Counted from the stretch's first letter, positions 1 through 11,977 are shown. The stretch is DNA of 64,000 nucleotides from Mytilus edulis (GCF_963676685.1 NC_092346.1:95469917-95533916), one strand, 5' to 3'. The notes: generated by a model from the sequence alone, not told the origin. Made by a program: numbers and translations.

Positions 1-228
1 AATAATTTTATAAATAAGGTATTACATAATGTTATAATAAAGAAAAACTTCTTTGTTTGCAGCCATTTACCTAGCAACACCAATGTTCATGCATTCATCT
101 TTTCCCTATTTTTCCTCGCCAAATTGGATCATTTATATTTGAGGGTGTGTATAAAATTTTCAACTTGTATTCAAAATCTCAGTCTTGTTAGACCATTTTA
201 ACAGGCAGCAGCACCTACCCTTTTTATT
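1..228. other. Intronic or upstream sequence, no gene seen
   Basis: AT-rich sequence to the left of the large repeat element. It should lie in an ATP6AP2 intron, because the next ATP6AP2 exon (5751) begins in mid-protein. I see a pyrimidine-rich stretch ending in cag near 61, but nothing recognisable as coding follows it. Confidence 0.4.
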
Positions 229-259
229 AGCTCACCTGGCCCAAAGGGCCAAGTGAGCT
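229..259 (+). repeat. Terminal hairpin of the 166-bp-array element (5' end)
   Basis: Inverted arms of 14 nt with one mismatch around an AAA loop. The same hairpin is at 22096-22126 in the short copy, followed in both by a GTC/GTCG-rich stretch and then the array. Confidence 0.8.
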
Positions 260-309
260 TTTCTCACCACTTGGCGTCCGGCGTCGTCGTCGTCGTTAAC
301 AATTTACAT

Positions 310-3300
310 TTTGAACTTCTTCTAGAGAACCACTGAATGGAATGGAACCAAACATGGCATGAATGTTCCTTATGAGGTGTTGACCAAGTGTTGTTACTTT
401 GTAGCCGATTCATCATCCAAGATGGCCGCCAGCGGGGGACTTAGTTTAACATAGGACACTATGGGAAATGCATACAAATGACTTCTTTTAGAGAACCATT
501 GAATGGAATGAAACCAAACATGGCATGAATGTTTCTTATGAGGTGCTGACCAAGTGTTGTTACTTTGTTGCCGATCCATCATCCAAGATGGCCGCCAGCC
601 GGGGACTTAGTTTAACATAGGACCCTATGGGAAATGCATACAAATGACTTCTTTTAGAGAACCACTGAATGGAATAAAACCAAACATAGCATGAATTATC
701 CTTATGGGGTGCTGACCAAGTGTTGTTACTTTGTAGCGGATCCATCATCCAAGATGGCCACCAGCAGGGGACTTAGTTTAACATAGGACCCTATGGGAAA
801 TGCATACAAATGACTTCTTCTAGAGAACCACTAAATGGAATGAAACCAATTATAGCATGAATGTTCCTTATGGAGTGCTGACCAAGTGTTGTTACTTTGT
901 AGCCAATCCATTATCCAAGATGGCCACCAGCGGGGACTTAGTTTAACATAGGACCCTATTGGAAATGCATACAAATGACTTCTTCTAGTGAACCACTGAA
1001 TGGAATGAAACCAAACATGGCATGAATGTTCCTTATGTGGTACTGACCAAGTGTTGTTACTTTGTAGCCGATCCATCATCAAAGATGGCCGCCAGCAGGG
1101 GACTTAGTTTAACATAGGACCCTATGGGAAATGCATACAAATGACTTCTTTTAGAGAACCACTGAATGGAATAAAACCAAACATAGCATGAATGTTCCTT
1201 ATGGGGTGCTGACCAAGTGTTGTTACTTTGTAGCCGATCCATCATCCAAGATGGCCCCCAGCGGGGGACTTAGTTTAACATAGGACCCTATGGGAAATGC
1301 ATACAAATGACTTCTTTTAGAGAACCACTGAATGGAATAAAACCAAACATAGCATGAATGTTCCTTATGGGATGCTGACCAAGTGTTGTTACTTTGTAGC
1401 CGATCCATCATCCCAGATGGCCGCCAGCGGGGGACTTAGTTTAACATAGGACCCTATGGGAAATGCATACAAATGACTTCTTCTAGAGAACCACTAAATG
1501 GAATGAAACCAAACATAGCATGAATGTTCCTCATGGAGTGCTGACCAAGTGTTGTTACTTTGTAGCTGATCCATTATCCAAGAAGGCCACCAGCGGGGGA
1601 CTTAGTTTAACATAGGACCCTATTGGAAATGCATACAAATGACTTCTTCTAGTGAACCACTGAATGGAATGAAACCAAACATGGCATGAATGTTCCTTAT
1701 GTGGTGCTGACCAAGTGTTGTTACTTTGTAGCTGATCCATCATCCAAGATGGCCGCCAGCGTGGGACTTAGTTTAACATAGGACCCTATGGGAAATGCAT
1801 ACAAATGACTTCTTTTAGAGAACCACTGAATGGAATGAAATCAAACATGGCATGAATGTTCCTAATGTGGTGCTGACCAAGTGTTGTTACTTTATAGCCG
1901 ATCCATTATCCAAGATGGCTGCCAGCGGGGGACTTAGTTTAACATAGGACCCTATGGGAAATGCATACAAATGACTTCTTTTAGAGAACCACTGAATGGA
2001 ATAAAACCAAACATTGCATGAATGTTCCTTATGAGGTGCTGACCAAGTGTTGTTACTTTGTAGCCGATCCATCATCCATGATGGCCGCCAGCAGGGGACT
2101 TAGGTTAACATAGGACCCTATGGGAAATGCATACAAATGACTTCTTTTAGAGAACCACTGAATGGAATAAAACCAAACATAGCATGAATGTTCCTTATGG
2201 GGTGCTGACCAAGTGTTGTTACTTTGTAGCCGATCCTTCATCCAAGATGGCCGCCAGCGGGGGACTTAGTTTAACATAGGACCCTATGGGAAATGCATAC
2301 AAATGACTTCTTTTAGAGAACCACTGAATGGAATAAAACCAAACATAGCATGAATGTTCCTTATGGGGTGCTGACCAAGTGTTGTTACTTTGTAGCCGAT
2401 CCATCATCCAAGATGGCCCCCAGCGGGGGACTTAGTTTAACATAGGACCCTATGGGAAATGCATACAAATGACTTCTTTTAGAGAACCACTGAATGGAAT
2501 AAAACCAAACATAGCATGAATGTTCCTTATGGGATGCTGACCAAGTGTTGTTACTTTGTAGCTGATCCATTATCCAAGAAGGCCACCAGCGGGGGACTTA
2601 GTTTAACATAGGACACTATGGGAAATGCATACAAATGACTTCTTTTAGAGAACCATTGAATGGAATGAAACCAAACATGGCATGAATGTTTCTTATGAGG
2701 TGCTGACCAAGTGTTGTTACTTTGTTGCCGATCCATCATCCAAGATGGCCGCCAGCCGGGGACTTAGTTTAACATAGGACCCTATGGGAAATGCATACAA
2801 ATGACTTCTTTTAGAGAACCACTGAATGGAATAAAACCAAACATAGCATGAATTATCCTTATGGGGTGCTGACCAAGTGTTGTTACTTTGTAGCCGATCC
2901 ATCATCCCAGATGGCCGCCAGCGGGGGACTTAGTTTAACATAGGACCCTATGGGAAATGCATACAAATGACTTCTTCTAGAGAACCACTAAATGGAATGA
3001 AACCAAACATAGCATGAATGTTCCTCATGGAGTGCTGACCAAGTGTTGTTACTTTGTAGCTGATCCATTATCCAAGAAGGCCACCAGCGGGGGACTTAGT
3101 TTAACATAGGACCCTATTGGAAATGCATACAAATGACTTCTTCTAGTGAACCACTGAATGGAATGAAACCAAACATGGCATGAATGTTCCTTATGTGGTG
3201 CTGACCAAGTGTTGTTACTTTGTAGCTGATCCATCATCCAAGATGGCCGCCAGCGTGGGACTTAGTTTAACATAGGACCCTATGGGAAATGCATACAAAT

Positions 3301-4750
3301 GACTTCTTTTAGAGAACCACTGAATGGAATGAAATCAAACATGGCATGAATGTTCCTAATGTGGTGCTGACCAAGTGTTGTTACTTTATAGCCGATCCAT
3401 TATCCAAGATGGCTGCCAGCGGGGGACTTAGTTTAACATAGGACCCTATGGGAAATGCATACAAATGACTTCTTTTAGAGAACCACTGAATGGAATAAAA
3501 CCAAACATTGCATGAATGTTCCTTATGAGGTGCTGACCAAGTGTTGTTACTTTGTAGCCGATCCATCATCCATGATGGCCGCCAGCAGGGGACTTAGGTT
3601 AACATAGGACCCTATGGGAAATGCATACAAATGACTTCTTTTAGAGAACCACTGAATGGAATAAAACCAAACATAGCATGAATGTTCCTTATGGGGTGCT
3701 GACCAAGTGTTGTTACTTTGTAGCCGATCCTTCATCCAAGATGGCCGCCAGCGGGGGACTTAGTTTAACATAGGACCCTATGGGAAATGCATACAAATGA
3801 CTTCTTTTAGAGAACCACTGAATGGAATAAAACCAAACATTGCATGAATGTTCCTTAAGGGATGCTGACCAAGTGTTGTTACTTTGTAGCCGATCCATCA
3901 TCCCAGATGGCCGCCAGCGGGGGACTTAGTTTAACATAGGACCCTATGGGAAATGCATACAAATGACTTCTTCTAGAGAACCACTAAATGGAATGAAACC
4001 AAACATAGCATGAATGTTCCTTATGGAGTGCTGACCAAGTGTTGTTACTTTGTAGCTGATCCATTATCCAAGAAGGCCACCAGCGGGGGACTTAGTTTAA
4101 CATAGGACCCTATTGGAAATGCATACAAATGACTTCTTCTAGTGAACCACTGAATGGAATGAAACCAAACATGGCATGAATGTTCCTTATGTGGTGCTGA
4201 CCAAGTGTTGTTACTTTGTAGCTGATCCATCATCCAAGATGGCCGCCAGCGTGGGACTTAGTTTAACATAGGACCCTATGGGAATTGCATACAAATGACT
4301 TCTTTTAGAGAACCACTGAATGGAATGAAATCAAACATGGCATGAATGTTCCTAATGTGGTGCTGACCAAGTGTTGTTACTTTATAGCTGATCCATTATC
4401 CAAGATGGCTGCCAGCGGGGGACTTAGTTTAACATAGGACCCTATGGGAAATGCATACAAATGACTTCTTTTAGAGAACCACTGAATGGAATAAAACCAA
4501 ACATTGCATGAATGTTCCTTATGAGGTGCTGACCAAGTGTTGTTACTTTGTAGCCGATCCATCATCCATGATGGCCGCCAGCAGGGGACTTAGGTTAACA
4601 TAGGACCCTATGGGAAATGCATACAAATGACTTCTTTTAGAGAACCACTGAATGGAATAAAACCAAACATGGCATGAATGTTCCTTATGAGGTGCTGACC
4701 AAGTGTTGTTACTTTGTAGCTGATCCGTCATCCAAGATGGCCGCCAGTGG
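310..4750 (+). repeat. 166-bp tandem array, about 27 units
   Basis: Units repeat every 166 bp with a few percent divergence. Each contains the strings ccaagtgttgttactttgta, gacttagtttaacatagga and catacaaatgacttcttt. Most units have a ~62-codon open frame on the minus strand, but this follows from near-identity of units and is not evidence of coding. Variant units recur at multiples of the period: blocks starting near 1555 and 3049 match at 1494 bp (9 units), and those at 3049 and 4045 at 996 bp (6 units), so the array grew partly by multi-unit duplications. Confidence 0.95.
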
Positions 4751-4894
4751 GGGACTTTAGAATGAAGTTAAACATGTTCCTTTCCTTATAAATGAGGTTG
4801 TGTTGTCACTTTTAGCCAAATTTTATATTTTTTATATGATTTCAAAGACCTAAGTAGAATCAGGTGAGCGATACAGGCTCTTGAGAGCCTCTAG

Positions 4895-5750
4895 TTTACA
4901 GCCTTGTAGGATTCAAAAAATTATGAAATGATAGCTTTATCTTCTAGTTATGTGTTTAAACCACTGCTGATGGACTGTAAGTCCCAGAAGGTATCATCAG
5001 CTTAGTAGTTGCGTTGAGTCTTCATCATGAAAATTGGGGTTAATAAGACTAATTAAGGAATTTTTAACAACAGAGTAAAATTTTATATCCAGCCCCCTTT
5101 TACACTTTTGAAAGTTGGGGGGAGCTATTCTGTTTGCCTCAATCCCCTAAATTTCCTTGGGGCATACTTTTCACCAAAACAGCATTGTTTTATAAAGTAC
5201 ATCATCAAATGAGTTATTTTCCCTGAGTAAAATGTTAGCATTCCAGTCTGTAGAAGGATCATATTTTTGCATGCTTCCAATTATCTTAATCCTCTTCTTA
5301 AATTATGCTAGCCCATTGGACGCATATAAACCAGTAAAAATAGTCAATTAGCAGATATATATTAATGATATGGTGTAGGTCAGACAAATTAATGACCATT
5401 CACCATGTTCAAATGACCCTATATTCTGGAACCAAAATCAGTGAAAATTCAAGTCTCAATACTTTTGTGTAGCTCCCTTGATTTTGATTATTTTTACTAT
5501 CCTTTTCTGTCAAAATTCATGATTTATACAGTAAAGTATTGAGAAATTCATTAAAACTGGTTTAAAACAGATTTTGCATATAAACCAGTAAAAATAGTCA
5601 ATTAGCAGATATATATTAATGATATCAGATTTCTCTGATTGTTTGATTCAAAGTTGGGGGCATAGTATTTTCTGGAACACCCCTTAACAGAAAACCCTAT
5701 ATTTAAGATAAAGAAAAGATAATATTTTTTTCATGTTTGTTTCATTGTAG
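4895..5750. other. ATP6AP2 intron with a 50-bp direct duplication
   Basis: Intronic, non-coding. A 50-bp segment beginning gcatataaaccag occurs at 5322-5371 and again at 5576-5625, 254 bp apart, with no visible difference. No other structure recognised. Confidence 0.6.
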
Positions 5751-5870
5751 ATGACTGAAGATTTTAAAAAGTTATATAAAGATAATGTAATGATAGAAGT
5801 TTTGACCATTGTACCAGAGAAAGCAGGATATGTCCGTAAAGTTAGGAGTTTAAAAGCTGACCCCACACCT
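5751..5870 (+). CDS. ATP6AP2: ATP6AP2 penultimate exon
   Basis: Exactly 40 codons, phase 0 at both ends, acceptor tag before 5751 and donor gtaagt at 5871. It encodes the luminal juxtamembrane region. Confidence 0.85.
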
Positions 5871-7990
5871 GTAAGTATTCGTTTGGGGAAGTTTTACTCC
5901 AGTTTGATTAAATGATGTCTTAAAAACCTGAGCAGTAGTTCTAGAATAATATGAATAGTTATGCTTTAAAAATATGTCGATATTTTCAAACACCACACCA
6001 GTATGTTATTTGGAATGAGAAGAAAGTTGTACATTTACACTAGTGATGAGTTTAAAACTGTTCTCCATCCAGTGGGGTACTGTACACAAAAAGAAGACTA
6101 ACTTTTTTTTTAAATGACTCTATAGCATAGTATTTTGGAGGGACAAAGTGGGGTTCAAAACCTAACAGCATAGTTACTAGGAGGCCTTGACCCCACAGCA
6201 TAGTTATGAAGAGGGGGAAAGCAAGATAAATTCTACATATCAGAAATTTGAACTGTATCAAATGAAATTGAGAAAGGAAATGGGGAATGTGTCAAAGCGA
6301 CAACAACCCGACCATAGAGTAGACAACAGCCGAAGGCCACCAATGGGTCTTCAATGTAGTGAGAAACTCCCGCACGCTCTAGCCAAGGTAGAAAAGTAAA
6401 CGCATAACATTACGCACATTAAAATTCAGTTCAAGAGAAGTCCGAGTTCGATGTCAGAAGATGTAACAAAAGAAAATAAATAAAATGACAAAAATACATA
6501 AATAAAACAGACTACTAGCAGTTATCTGACATGCCAGCTCCAGACCTCAATTAAACTGATTGAAAGATTATGTCTTCATCATATGAATATCGGGCACTAT
6601 CCCTCCCGTTAGGGGTTGAGTATCATACTATCATAAAATAAATGAGAAGAACATAACCCATGTCATGCCAAAAACTGTTGTTTAAATAAATGTGTTTAGT
6701 TCTGATGCAAAGACCCTATAAGTGAATCAATATTAAAGCCAAAATATGCAATCTTTAATGACCTGACAACCATGACAACAGTATAGTAACTATATCCCTT
6801 CTTAATATAAGTCTGTCTAAAGGTTTTGTAAGCTTTTGAGAAAAATACTGACATTTTTGTGCTTTGTAAAGAATATTACCATAAAAGATTGGATGTGAAA
6901 TACCTGAACGTATAGGATGTCTGCATGTTGAGTTATATTTACGAATTATTTCCTTATACCAATGATAAAATTTAGTGAATGTTTTGACAAGTTTGTGATA
7001 TCGAAAACCCTGATGTAATAATTTTTCAGTAATACATAAATTTCTCTCGCTAAAATCTAATACGTTGTTACATACACGAGCGAATCGTACAAGTTGAGAT
7101 ATATAAACACCATAAGATGGTGACAAGGGAACTTCACCATATACAAATGGATAATTAATGATAGGAAATGAAAAATCATCTCTTTTATCATAAATTTTTG
7201 TATTAAGCTTCCCGTTAATGATATAGATATCAAGATCGAGGAAAGGGTCGTGGTCATTGTTAGTATTAGCTTTATTTAAAGTTAGTAACAGGATAGATTT
7301 CTTTAGTATACATACTGAAGTCGTCATTATTGAGAGCCAATATATCATCCAAATATCTAAAAGTATTGTTAAATTTTTGTATCAAATGTTGTTTCGATGG
7401 GTCTTTGCTAATTTTAGTCATAAATTGTAACTCATAACAATACAAAAACAGGTACGCAATAAGTGGTGCACAGTTAGTCCCCATTGGAATTCCAATAACT
7501 TGACGATATACGGAATCCCAAAGCAAACAAAAATGTTATCAAGTAAAAATTCAAGCGCATATTAAGTATCAAAGCATGTCCAATTGACATTGTTCTTTTG
7601 TTTATTGCTACTAAAAATGACCTAAAAGAGTTTGAACATATATACTCGCATCCTGACTTTTTAAATGCCCAAATATGATTCATTTGTCAGTATAAAGGTT
7701 AATCAAAAAGCTTAAGAACATAATGTTATCCACATCAACAAGTATAAAATGAATCTTATGAATTCCATTTATTTATTTTACAGACACCAGGACCTGATGA
7801 TTCTATGAAACAACTAAATTTATCCAAAGACTATGATGAAGATTATCCCGCCATTTTCAACATTATATTATGGTTTATGATTATCCTTGCTATAGTTTTA
7901 TTTAGTGTTAGCTATGGTATGTGGCACATGGACCCAGGAAGGGATAGTATTATATATAGAATGACAACAACTAGGCTAAAGAAAGATTAA
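5751..7990 (+). CDS. ATP6AP2: ATP6AP2 (prorenin receptor / V-ATPase accessory protein 2), C-terminal two exons
   Basis: Partial gene: join of 5751-5870 and 7784-7990, phase 0, the last 108 codons and the stop. ATP6AP2 is a single-pass type I membrane protein associated with the V-ATPase Vo sector and with prorenin/Wnt signalling. The last exon encodes a short luminal segment, a hydrophobic helix of about 20 residues (from IFNIILWFMIILA) and the family's highly conserved cytoplasmic tail: the GMWHMDPGRDSIIYRMT part corresponds to the vertebrate NMDPGYDSIIYRMT tail. The previous exon matches the juxtamembrane luminal region (VLTIVPEKAGYVRKVRSL). Splice sites are ttcattgtag/ATGAC, ACACCT/gtaagt and tattttacag/ACACC. 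The internal ATG at 5751 is not taken as the start, because it is the middle of the family's protein. The 1.9-kb intron holds a SINE and a reverse transcriptase relic. The rest of the gene is left of the window. Confidence 0.9.
6266..6400 (+). repeat. Dispersed repeat, family C (SINE-like fragment)
   Basis: Contains gaaatggggaatgtgtcaaa, caacaacccgacca and a gagaaactcccgcac tail. The reverse complement of the same sequence is found at 43187-43290 and 48990-49117, so it is a dispersed family. An open frame across it is incidental. Confidence 0.75.
6420..7690 (-). mobile_element. 5'-truncated retroelement with decayed reverse transcriptase
   Basis: Read on the minus strand, the right part encodes RT segments: FLLDNI, GIPMGTNCAPL (motif B region), FRYLDDILALN (catalytic YxDD box, about 7345-7375), then LYDKRDDF and a GVYISQLVRFARVC thumb-like segment continuing to about 6760. 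These pieces are spread over three frames (7474-7683, 7272-7526, 6755-7348) and so are separated by frameshifts. The sequence left of 6755 looks like the element's 3' non-coding end. Known relatives are RTs with the GIPMG(T)NCAPL signature found in many invertebrates. I lean to a Penelope-like or non-LTR origin but cannot settle which. It is dead: a relic in an ATP6AP2 intron, opposite in strand to the gene. Confidence 0.75.
6755..7683 (-). pseudogene. Reverse transcriptase pseudogene
   Basis: Coding remnant of the element above. It keeps the YLDD catalytic box and the GIPMGTNCAP box but is split by at least two frameshifts, and its N-terminal part is missing. Confidence 0.75.
7784..7990 (+). 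CDS. ATP6AP2: ATP6AP2 last coding exon (transmembrane helix and cytoplasmic tail)
   Basis: 68 codons plus TAA, acceptor ttttacag. The C-terminus reads DSIIYRMTTTRLKKD, the conserved tail with a charged end. Confidence 0.92.
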   Translation, partial: TPGPDDSMKQLNLSKDYDEDYPAIFNIILWFMIILAIVLFSVSYGMWHMDPGRDSIIYRMTTTRLKKD

Positions 7991-9890
7991 TTTACACTAG
8001 ACTGGGGGAATAAAAATTAATTACAACTTGGTTGAAAAAAATAACTAGACTTTTGAACTATTTATTTGACTCAAGAATTTGTTTCATAGCACTTAATGTA
8101 CTAATTGTTTTCTAACAATAAATGGTAGTCACATAAATTGATGTGTTTACTTATATATGTAATTTGGCAAGTGGCAGTCATGTGTGGTAGTCTTACTGTT
8201 GTCAGTACATATACCTGAAATTTATGATGACTATTATGACAGTTATTATGTGTGTGTGAGATATATTCCAGTCCCAAGTTTATTATGTAGACTTAAAATA
8301 ATTTGATTAGCACATATGTACCTGAGGTTAAGTGTAATAGATGTGTAGTATACTATTGATTTGCTAGCACATGTGTACATGATTATAAGTGTGAAAGATA
8401 GTGGATGCTTAGTATGTTAAATGTATTATGATGATAAAAAATGAGCATATAATATTAATAGTACAAATGTATTTAACAAAAAAAAGGGTAACATAAGATA
8501 GCTCTAATGATTTCTTCTTTACAACATTTATCTTGTTGATGGTATATCTTTTGATGAAACAAAGTATATTTATACAGTAAACAATGTATTTTGCATTTAA
8601 CATTATCCACATTGCTATTTAATCAGAATTGTTTGATTTTTATATTCTGTGATGTATTCATTTTCTTGTTGATTTACCATGCTATAACACTTGGGAAGTA
8701 GAGCTAATTTATATATAGACATTTAGTACTGAGATAGTAACATTCCTTAGTAGTTTAGTGTGTGTGTGTGTGTATATGTGAGTTGATGATTTATGAAAGA
8801 TATCAATAGTGTATTTTTTATTAATATATATTAGATAAACTATTACAGTGTTTTATTTTTAATTTTGAAAAATTTATGCATGGAGATATAATAATGATTC
8901 TGTGGTGTATTGTGCTATGTTGTACAAATAGATATGTTCTCAAAACCTTTGCACTTACTCTCTCCTTATATGTCATATGTATTGATCACTGGATTACTTG
9001 ATTGTGCCATCTGTTGTCCTTACAATCATTGATGCATTAACCATTACTTGTAATCAGGCCCTGAACCCAGATAGCTAACAATTGGTTAGTTGCAGAGATA
9101 CCCCAAGATATTTCTGTCTCCATTTACTACCTGTATGACAGTTTGGAATCAATTATGATAAGGGACAGATTTGGGTAATAACAGTACTTGGCAACCTGCA
9201 TATTGTCTTTCACTCTAAATGCTTTTAGGTGATGTTCATTTTTAATTTGAAAACTACTTTTACATTAATGTCATAGGTACTAGAGGGTTGTACCTTTCAG
9301 CAAGTCAGTATAAATTGATTTTATTCTACTATTAATTATTCAGGGTATACCACATATATCATCCTGTTAAATATTTAAAAATTTTTACCCTATCTTCTCT
9401 AAATTCTTTTCAGCCATGCATTCATAAAACCTACTGTTCAAATAATTGATATAAGAATTAGCCTGTTCAGCAACATCCATCTCCCAGACTATTATATAAG
9501 TTACACAAAAGAGGAATTATTTAGACATTACAACAGACGATATCACCCACTAATACCAGAATTCTCTGAGTAAAAGACATTCCTTGTTTTAAAGTATTCC
9601 TTCAATATTGGATGACATGAGTATTTTGTTAACATGATTTATTTATATGAATTCATATTATAGTTAAATTCAGAAAAGATTCAGTTTTAGATCATGTTCC
9701 AGTTATAGCTCTAAAATAAATGAATGATGGTTCCATACTGATATTAAATGATAGTACTGCTGTCTCTGTAAGCAATCGTGATTCCAAAACTTGTAATCTT
9801 TACATGGTATTTGTAATTATATATGAACTATGTTGTTGGTAATAAACAAGATCAAACTTATAGTAATGTTGTTGTCATAAACTCATAATC
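7991..9890 (+). other. ATP6AP2: ATP6AP2 3' UTR and downstream AT-rich sequence
   Basis: No ORF of note. Candidate polyadenylation signals (AATAAA) occur near 8117 and 9842; I cannot tell which is used. A short (TG)n run lies at 8759-8774. The 3' UTR boundary is not determined. Confidence 0.4.
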
Positions 9891-9904
9891 AAGTTATCAT
9901 TGCT

Positions 9905-10192
9905 ATATAAACAAGACTGTGTCCAAAGTACATTGATGCCCCACTTGAACTATCATTTTCCATGTTCAATGGACCGTGAAATTGGGTAAAAAGTCTACTT
10001 TGGCTTTAAAATTAGAAAGATGATATCATAAGGAACATGTGTACTAAGTTTCAAGTTGATTGGACTGCAGCTTCATCAAAAACTACCTTGACCAAAAACT
10101 TTAACCTGAAACAGGACAGACGGACGGAAGAACTGACGCACAGACCAGAAAACATAATGCCCCTCTACTATCGTAGGTGGTGCATAAAAAGA
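9905..10192 (+). repeat. Dispersed repeat family A (copy 1)
   Basis: Starts near acaagactgtgtccaaagta and ends with a gacggacggaag run followed by ctatcgtaggtggtgcataa. It matches 19163-19425 and partly 10398-10500. A simple gacgga-rich segment near the 3' end is typical of the family. It is joined directly to a family B SINE. Confidence 0.8.
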
Positions 10193-10390
10193 AGATGTGG
10201 TATGATTGCCAATGAAACAACTCTCCACAACAAACCAACTAACACAGAAGTAAATAAATATAGGTCACTGTATGGCCTTCAACAATGAGCAAATCCCATA
10301 CCTTATAGTCAGATATAAAAGGCCCCTAAATGACAATGTAAAACAATTCAAATGAGAAAACTAATGGCCTAATTAATGTTCAAAAAAATA
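10193..10390 (+). repeat. SINE-like family B (copy 1)
   Basis: Begins agatgtggtatgattgccaa, contains ggtcactgtatggccttcaa and a downstream aaaggcccctaaatgaca. The same family is at 61093-61395 (+). Head fragments occur in reverse at about 19010-19055, 27815-27845 and 45950-45990, and forward at 26157. A tRNA-like promoter in the head is suspected, not shown. Confidence 0.8.
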
Positions 10391-10600
10391 AACAAACAAG
10401 AATGTGTCCCCAGTACACGGATGCCTCATCTGTACTATACTTTTCAATGTTCAGAGAACTGTGAAAATAGGGTAAAATTTCTAATTTGGCATTAAAATTA
10501 AAGACCAGAAAACATATTGCCTATAAATGGGGAATAAAAACAAATATGTAACACAAAAATAAACAACAACCACTGAATTACAGGCACATAAATATGTCTG
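10391..10600 (+). repeat. Family A fragment nested in SINE family B
   Basis: 10398-10500 is the left part of family A (aatgtgtccccagtacacgg). Right after it, 10515-10590 resumes family B (caaatatgtaacacaaaaat, acaaccactgaattacaggc), so A inserted into B. Confidence 0.65.
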
Positions 10601-11175
10601 CATCTAGTAAACCTGTCTTCTAGAATTGTATCGCCGCGATATAGCTTTTTTGTGCTAATGAGGCGTAATGCAACCAACAATCAATAAATCTAGAAATGTG
10701 TCATAGAAAAGAAAGGATATGGAACCAAAATCATTATGAACACATGAATAAAGTGAAAGCAGTCTTAGCTGGATGTCAATTAGGCTGCACATTGAATGAC
10801 AGATAAAATCAACAAATCATAAATTATATCTGACTTAACATTTAACAAATACTGTCAGTAATGAACTTCAAATCTAAGTGTTAAAACAAACTGTCACAAT
10901 GCATGATATAGACAACTGCAGGACGCCTCGAGATATGTGTTAGTAAATCGGGGAAATTTCCCACTAGACTGCACCGTAACAGTTAAAAGTATTAAGCATA
11001 CCTCACAAGAACCAAGAAACGTTTTGCTACAGCAGGAGAGATGAATGAAAAGCTCAAAAGCCAAAGATACCTACACTCTTGAAATAATGTTTTACAACAA
11101 TCATCACAGTTTGTGCTATTCTTAACAAGAATCAACAACATGCAATCTATTACCGTTTAAATTGACAATGAGGGT
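10601..11175. other. Intergenic, nothing recognised
   Basis: AT-rich sequence with no supported gene or repeat. Confidence 0.4.
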
Positions 11176-11179
11176 CTGT

Positions 11180-11440
11180 TGAAAACAAAACTTTACGACA
11201 AAAGAGATGATTTCATCTTCCCAATAGTGAAATTTCCATTTCTATGTAGCAACATTCCAGCAGCGTCTGCATACAGAGTATAAATCTCCCAATTGATACA
11301 ATATTCCTGGGCTCGTATTTCCTATCATGATTCCTTGATAGAGGGTTGCTGCTCACAAGGAAGCTATTAAACCAAGAGTTCCAAATGGTGAAGCTTAAAA
11401 TCATCCCTTTGTAAATTTTACGGACGTCATCATGAGTTGG
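11180..11440 (+). pseudogene. Second reverse transcriptase relic
   Basis: On the plus strand, frame-broken segments read KLYDKRDDFIFPIVKFPFLC, SNIPAASAYRV, ISQLIQYSWARISY and, at the end, a FYGRHHELVG-like piece. These correspond to the region just downstream of the YxDD box in the relic at 6755-7348 (which has LYDKRDDFSFPIINYPFVYG), so it is the same family, opposite orientation and a different lineage. Only the post-catalytic part remains. Confidence 0.65.
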
Positions 11441-11447
11441 TTGGGTG

Positions 11448-11496
11448 GCGGGTCTATTATTAGTGAGCAGTAGCTCACAGTTTCACTTGTTTCAAT
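11448..11496 (-). repeat. Head fragment of the 35331-type element
   Basis: The reverse complement contains aagtgaaactgtgagctact and gctcactaataatagaccc, matching the left end of the element at 35318-35360 (acaagtgaaactgcgagcta). Only this end is present here. Confidence 0.6.
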
Positions 11497-11977
11497 CTAT
11501 TCAATATACACACTGATTCAAACATTAAACTTATATTAAAATTCTGCACTTCACCTTCCTTTAACTTGGGACTTCCTTGGAATTCGGGGGCCTGGGTAAC
11601 CAAGTGGTCTACTAATGTTATTACTAGCCAGTCAACACTGAGGTTGTGAGTTCACCCTCGCTTGTGCGGGTGCACTTGACTCCAATCATAATGGACTATA
11701 TGGGATTGTAATTTTTCCTATTGAAGGTCTGTCATGTTCTCCAGGAACTCCAGCTTCCTCATGCAATAACCAGATGCTCCGCAGGGCGCAGCTTTATACG
11801 ACCGCAGACGTTGAACCCTGAACAGTTGGGCAAGTATGGACACATCATTCAAGCTTGATACAGCTCTGAATTTGGATTGTGATTAAATAGTTGACACAAC
11901 ATAGGTTTCTGACACATAATGTAGTGGTCTAAGAACTTAAACTTAATAACTTAAAAATTTTAAATTGGACATTTACC

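Larger units (their letters stand above)
229..4894 (+). mobile_element. Non-autonomous element with central ~166-bp tandem array (long copy)
   Basis: The left terminus is a 31-nt near-perfect hairpin (229-259; arms AGCTCACCTGGCCC and GGGCCAAGTGAGCT, loop AAA). The right terminus is a hairpin AGGCTC-TTGA-GAGCCT (4875-4890) followed at once by CTAG (4891-4894). Between them lie about 27 copies of a ~166-bp unit. The same termini bound a short reverse-orientation copy at 21375-22126, which establishes the ends by comparison. A hairpin followed by CTRR is the classic Helitron 3' end, and bivalve pearl-type or Helentron-derived elements are known to carry central arrays of ~160-bp repeats. Assignment to that group is inference; no Rep/helicase is present. 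It sits in an ATP6AP2 intron. Confidence 0.8.

Noticed and set aside
394..4731. About twenty ~62-codon minus-strand ORFs with nearly the same peptide
   Set aside because: They follow exactly the 166-bp repeat period of a mobile element; the unit is simply open in one frame, and several units have the frame broken without consequence.
229..4894. CRISPR-like array
   Set aside because: Units are 166 bp and contiguous with no unique spacers, and the surroundings are eukaryotic.
5751..5753. ATG at the exon start as the beginning of a short protein
   Set aside because: It follows a splice acceptor, and the encoded segment is an internal part of ATP6AP2.
6187..6399. 70-codon plus ORF
   Set aside because: It is a translation of the family C repeat, also present in reverse at 43187 and 48990.
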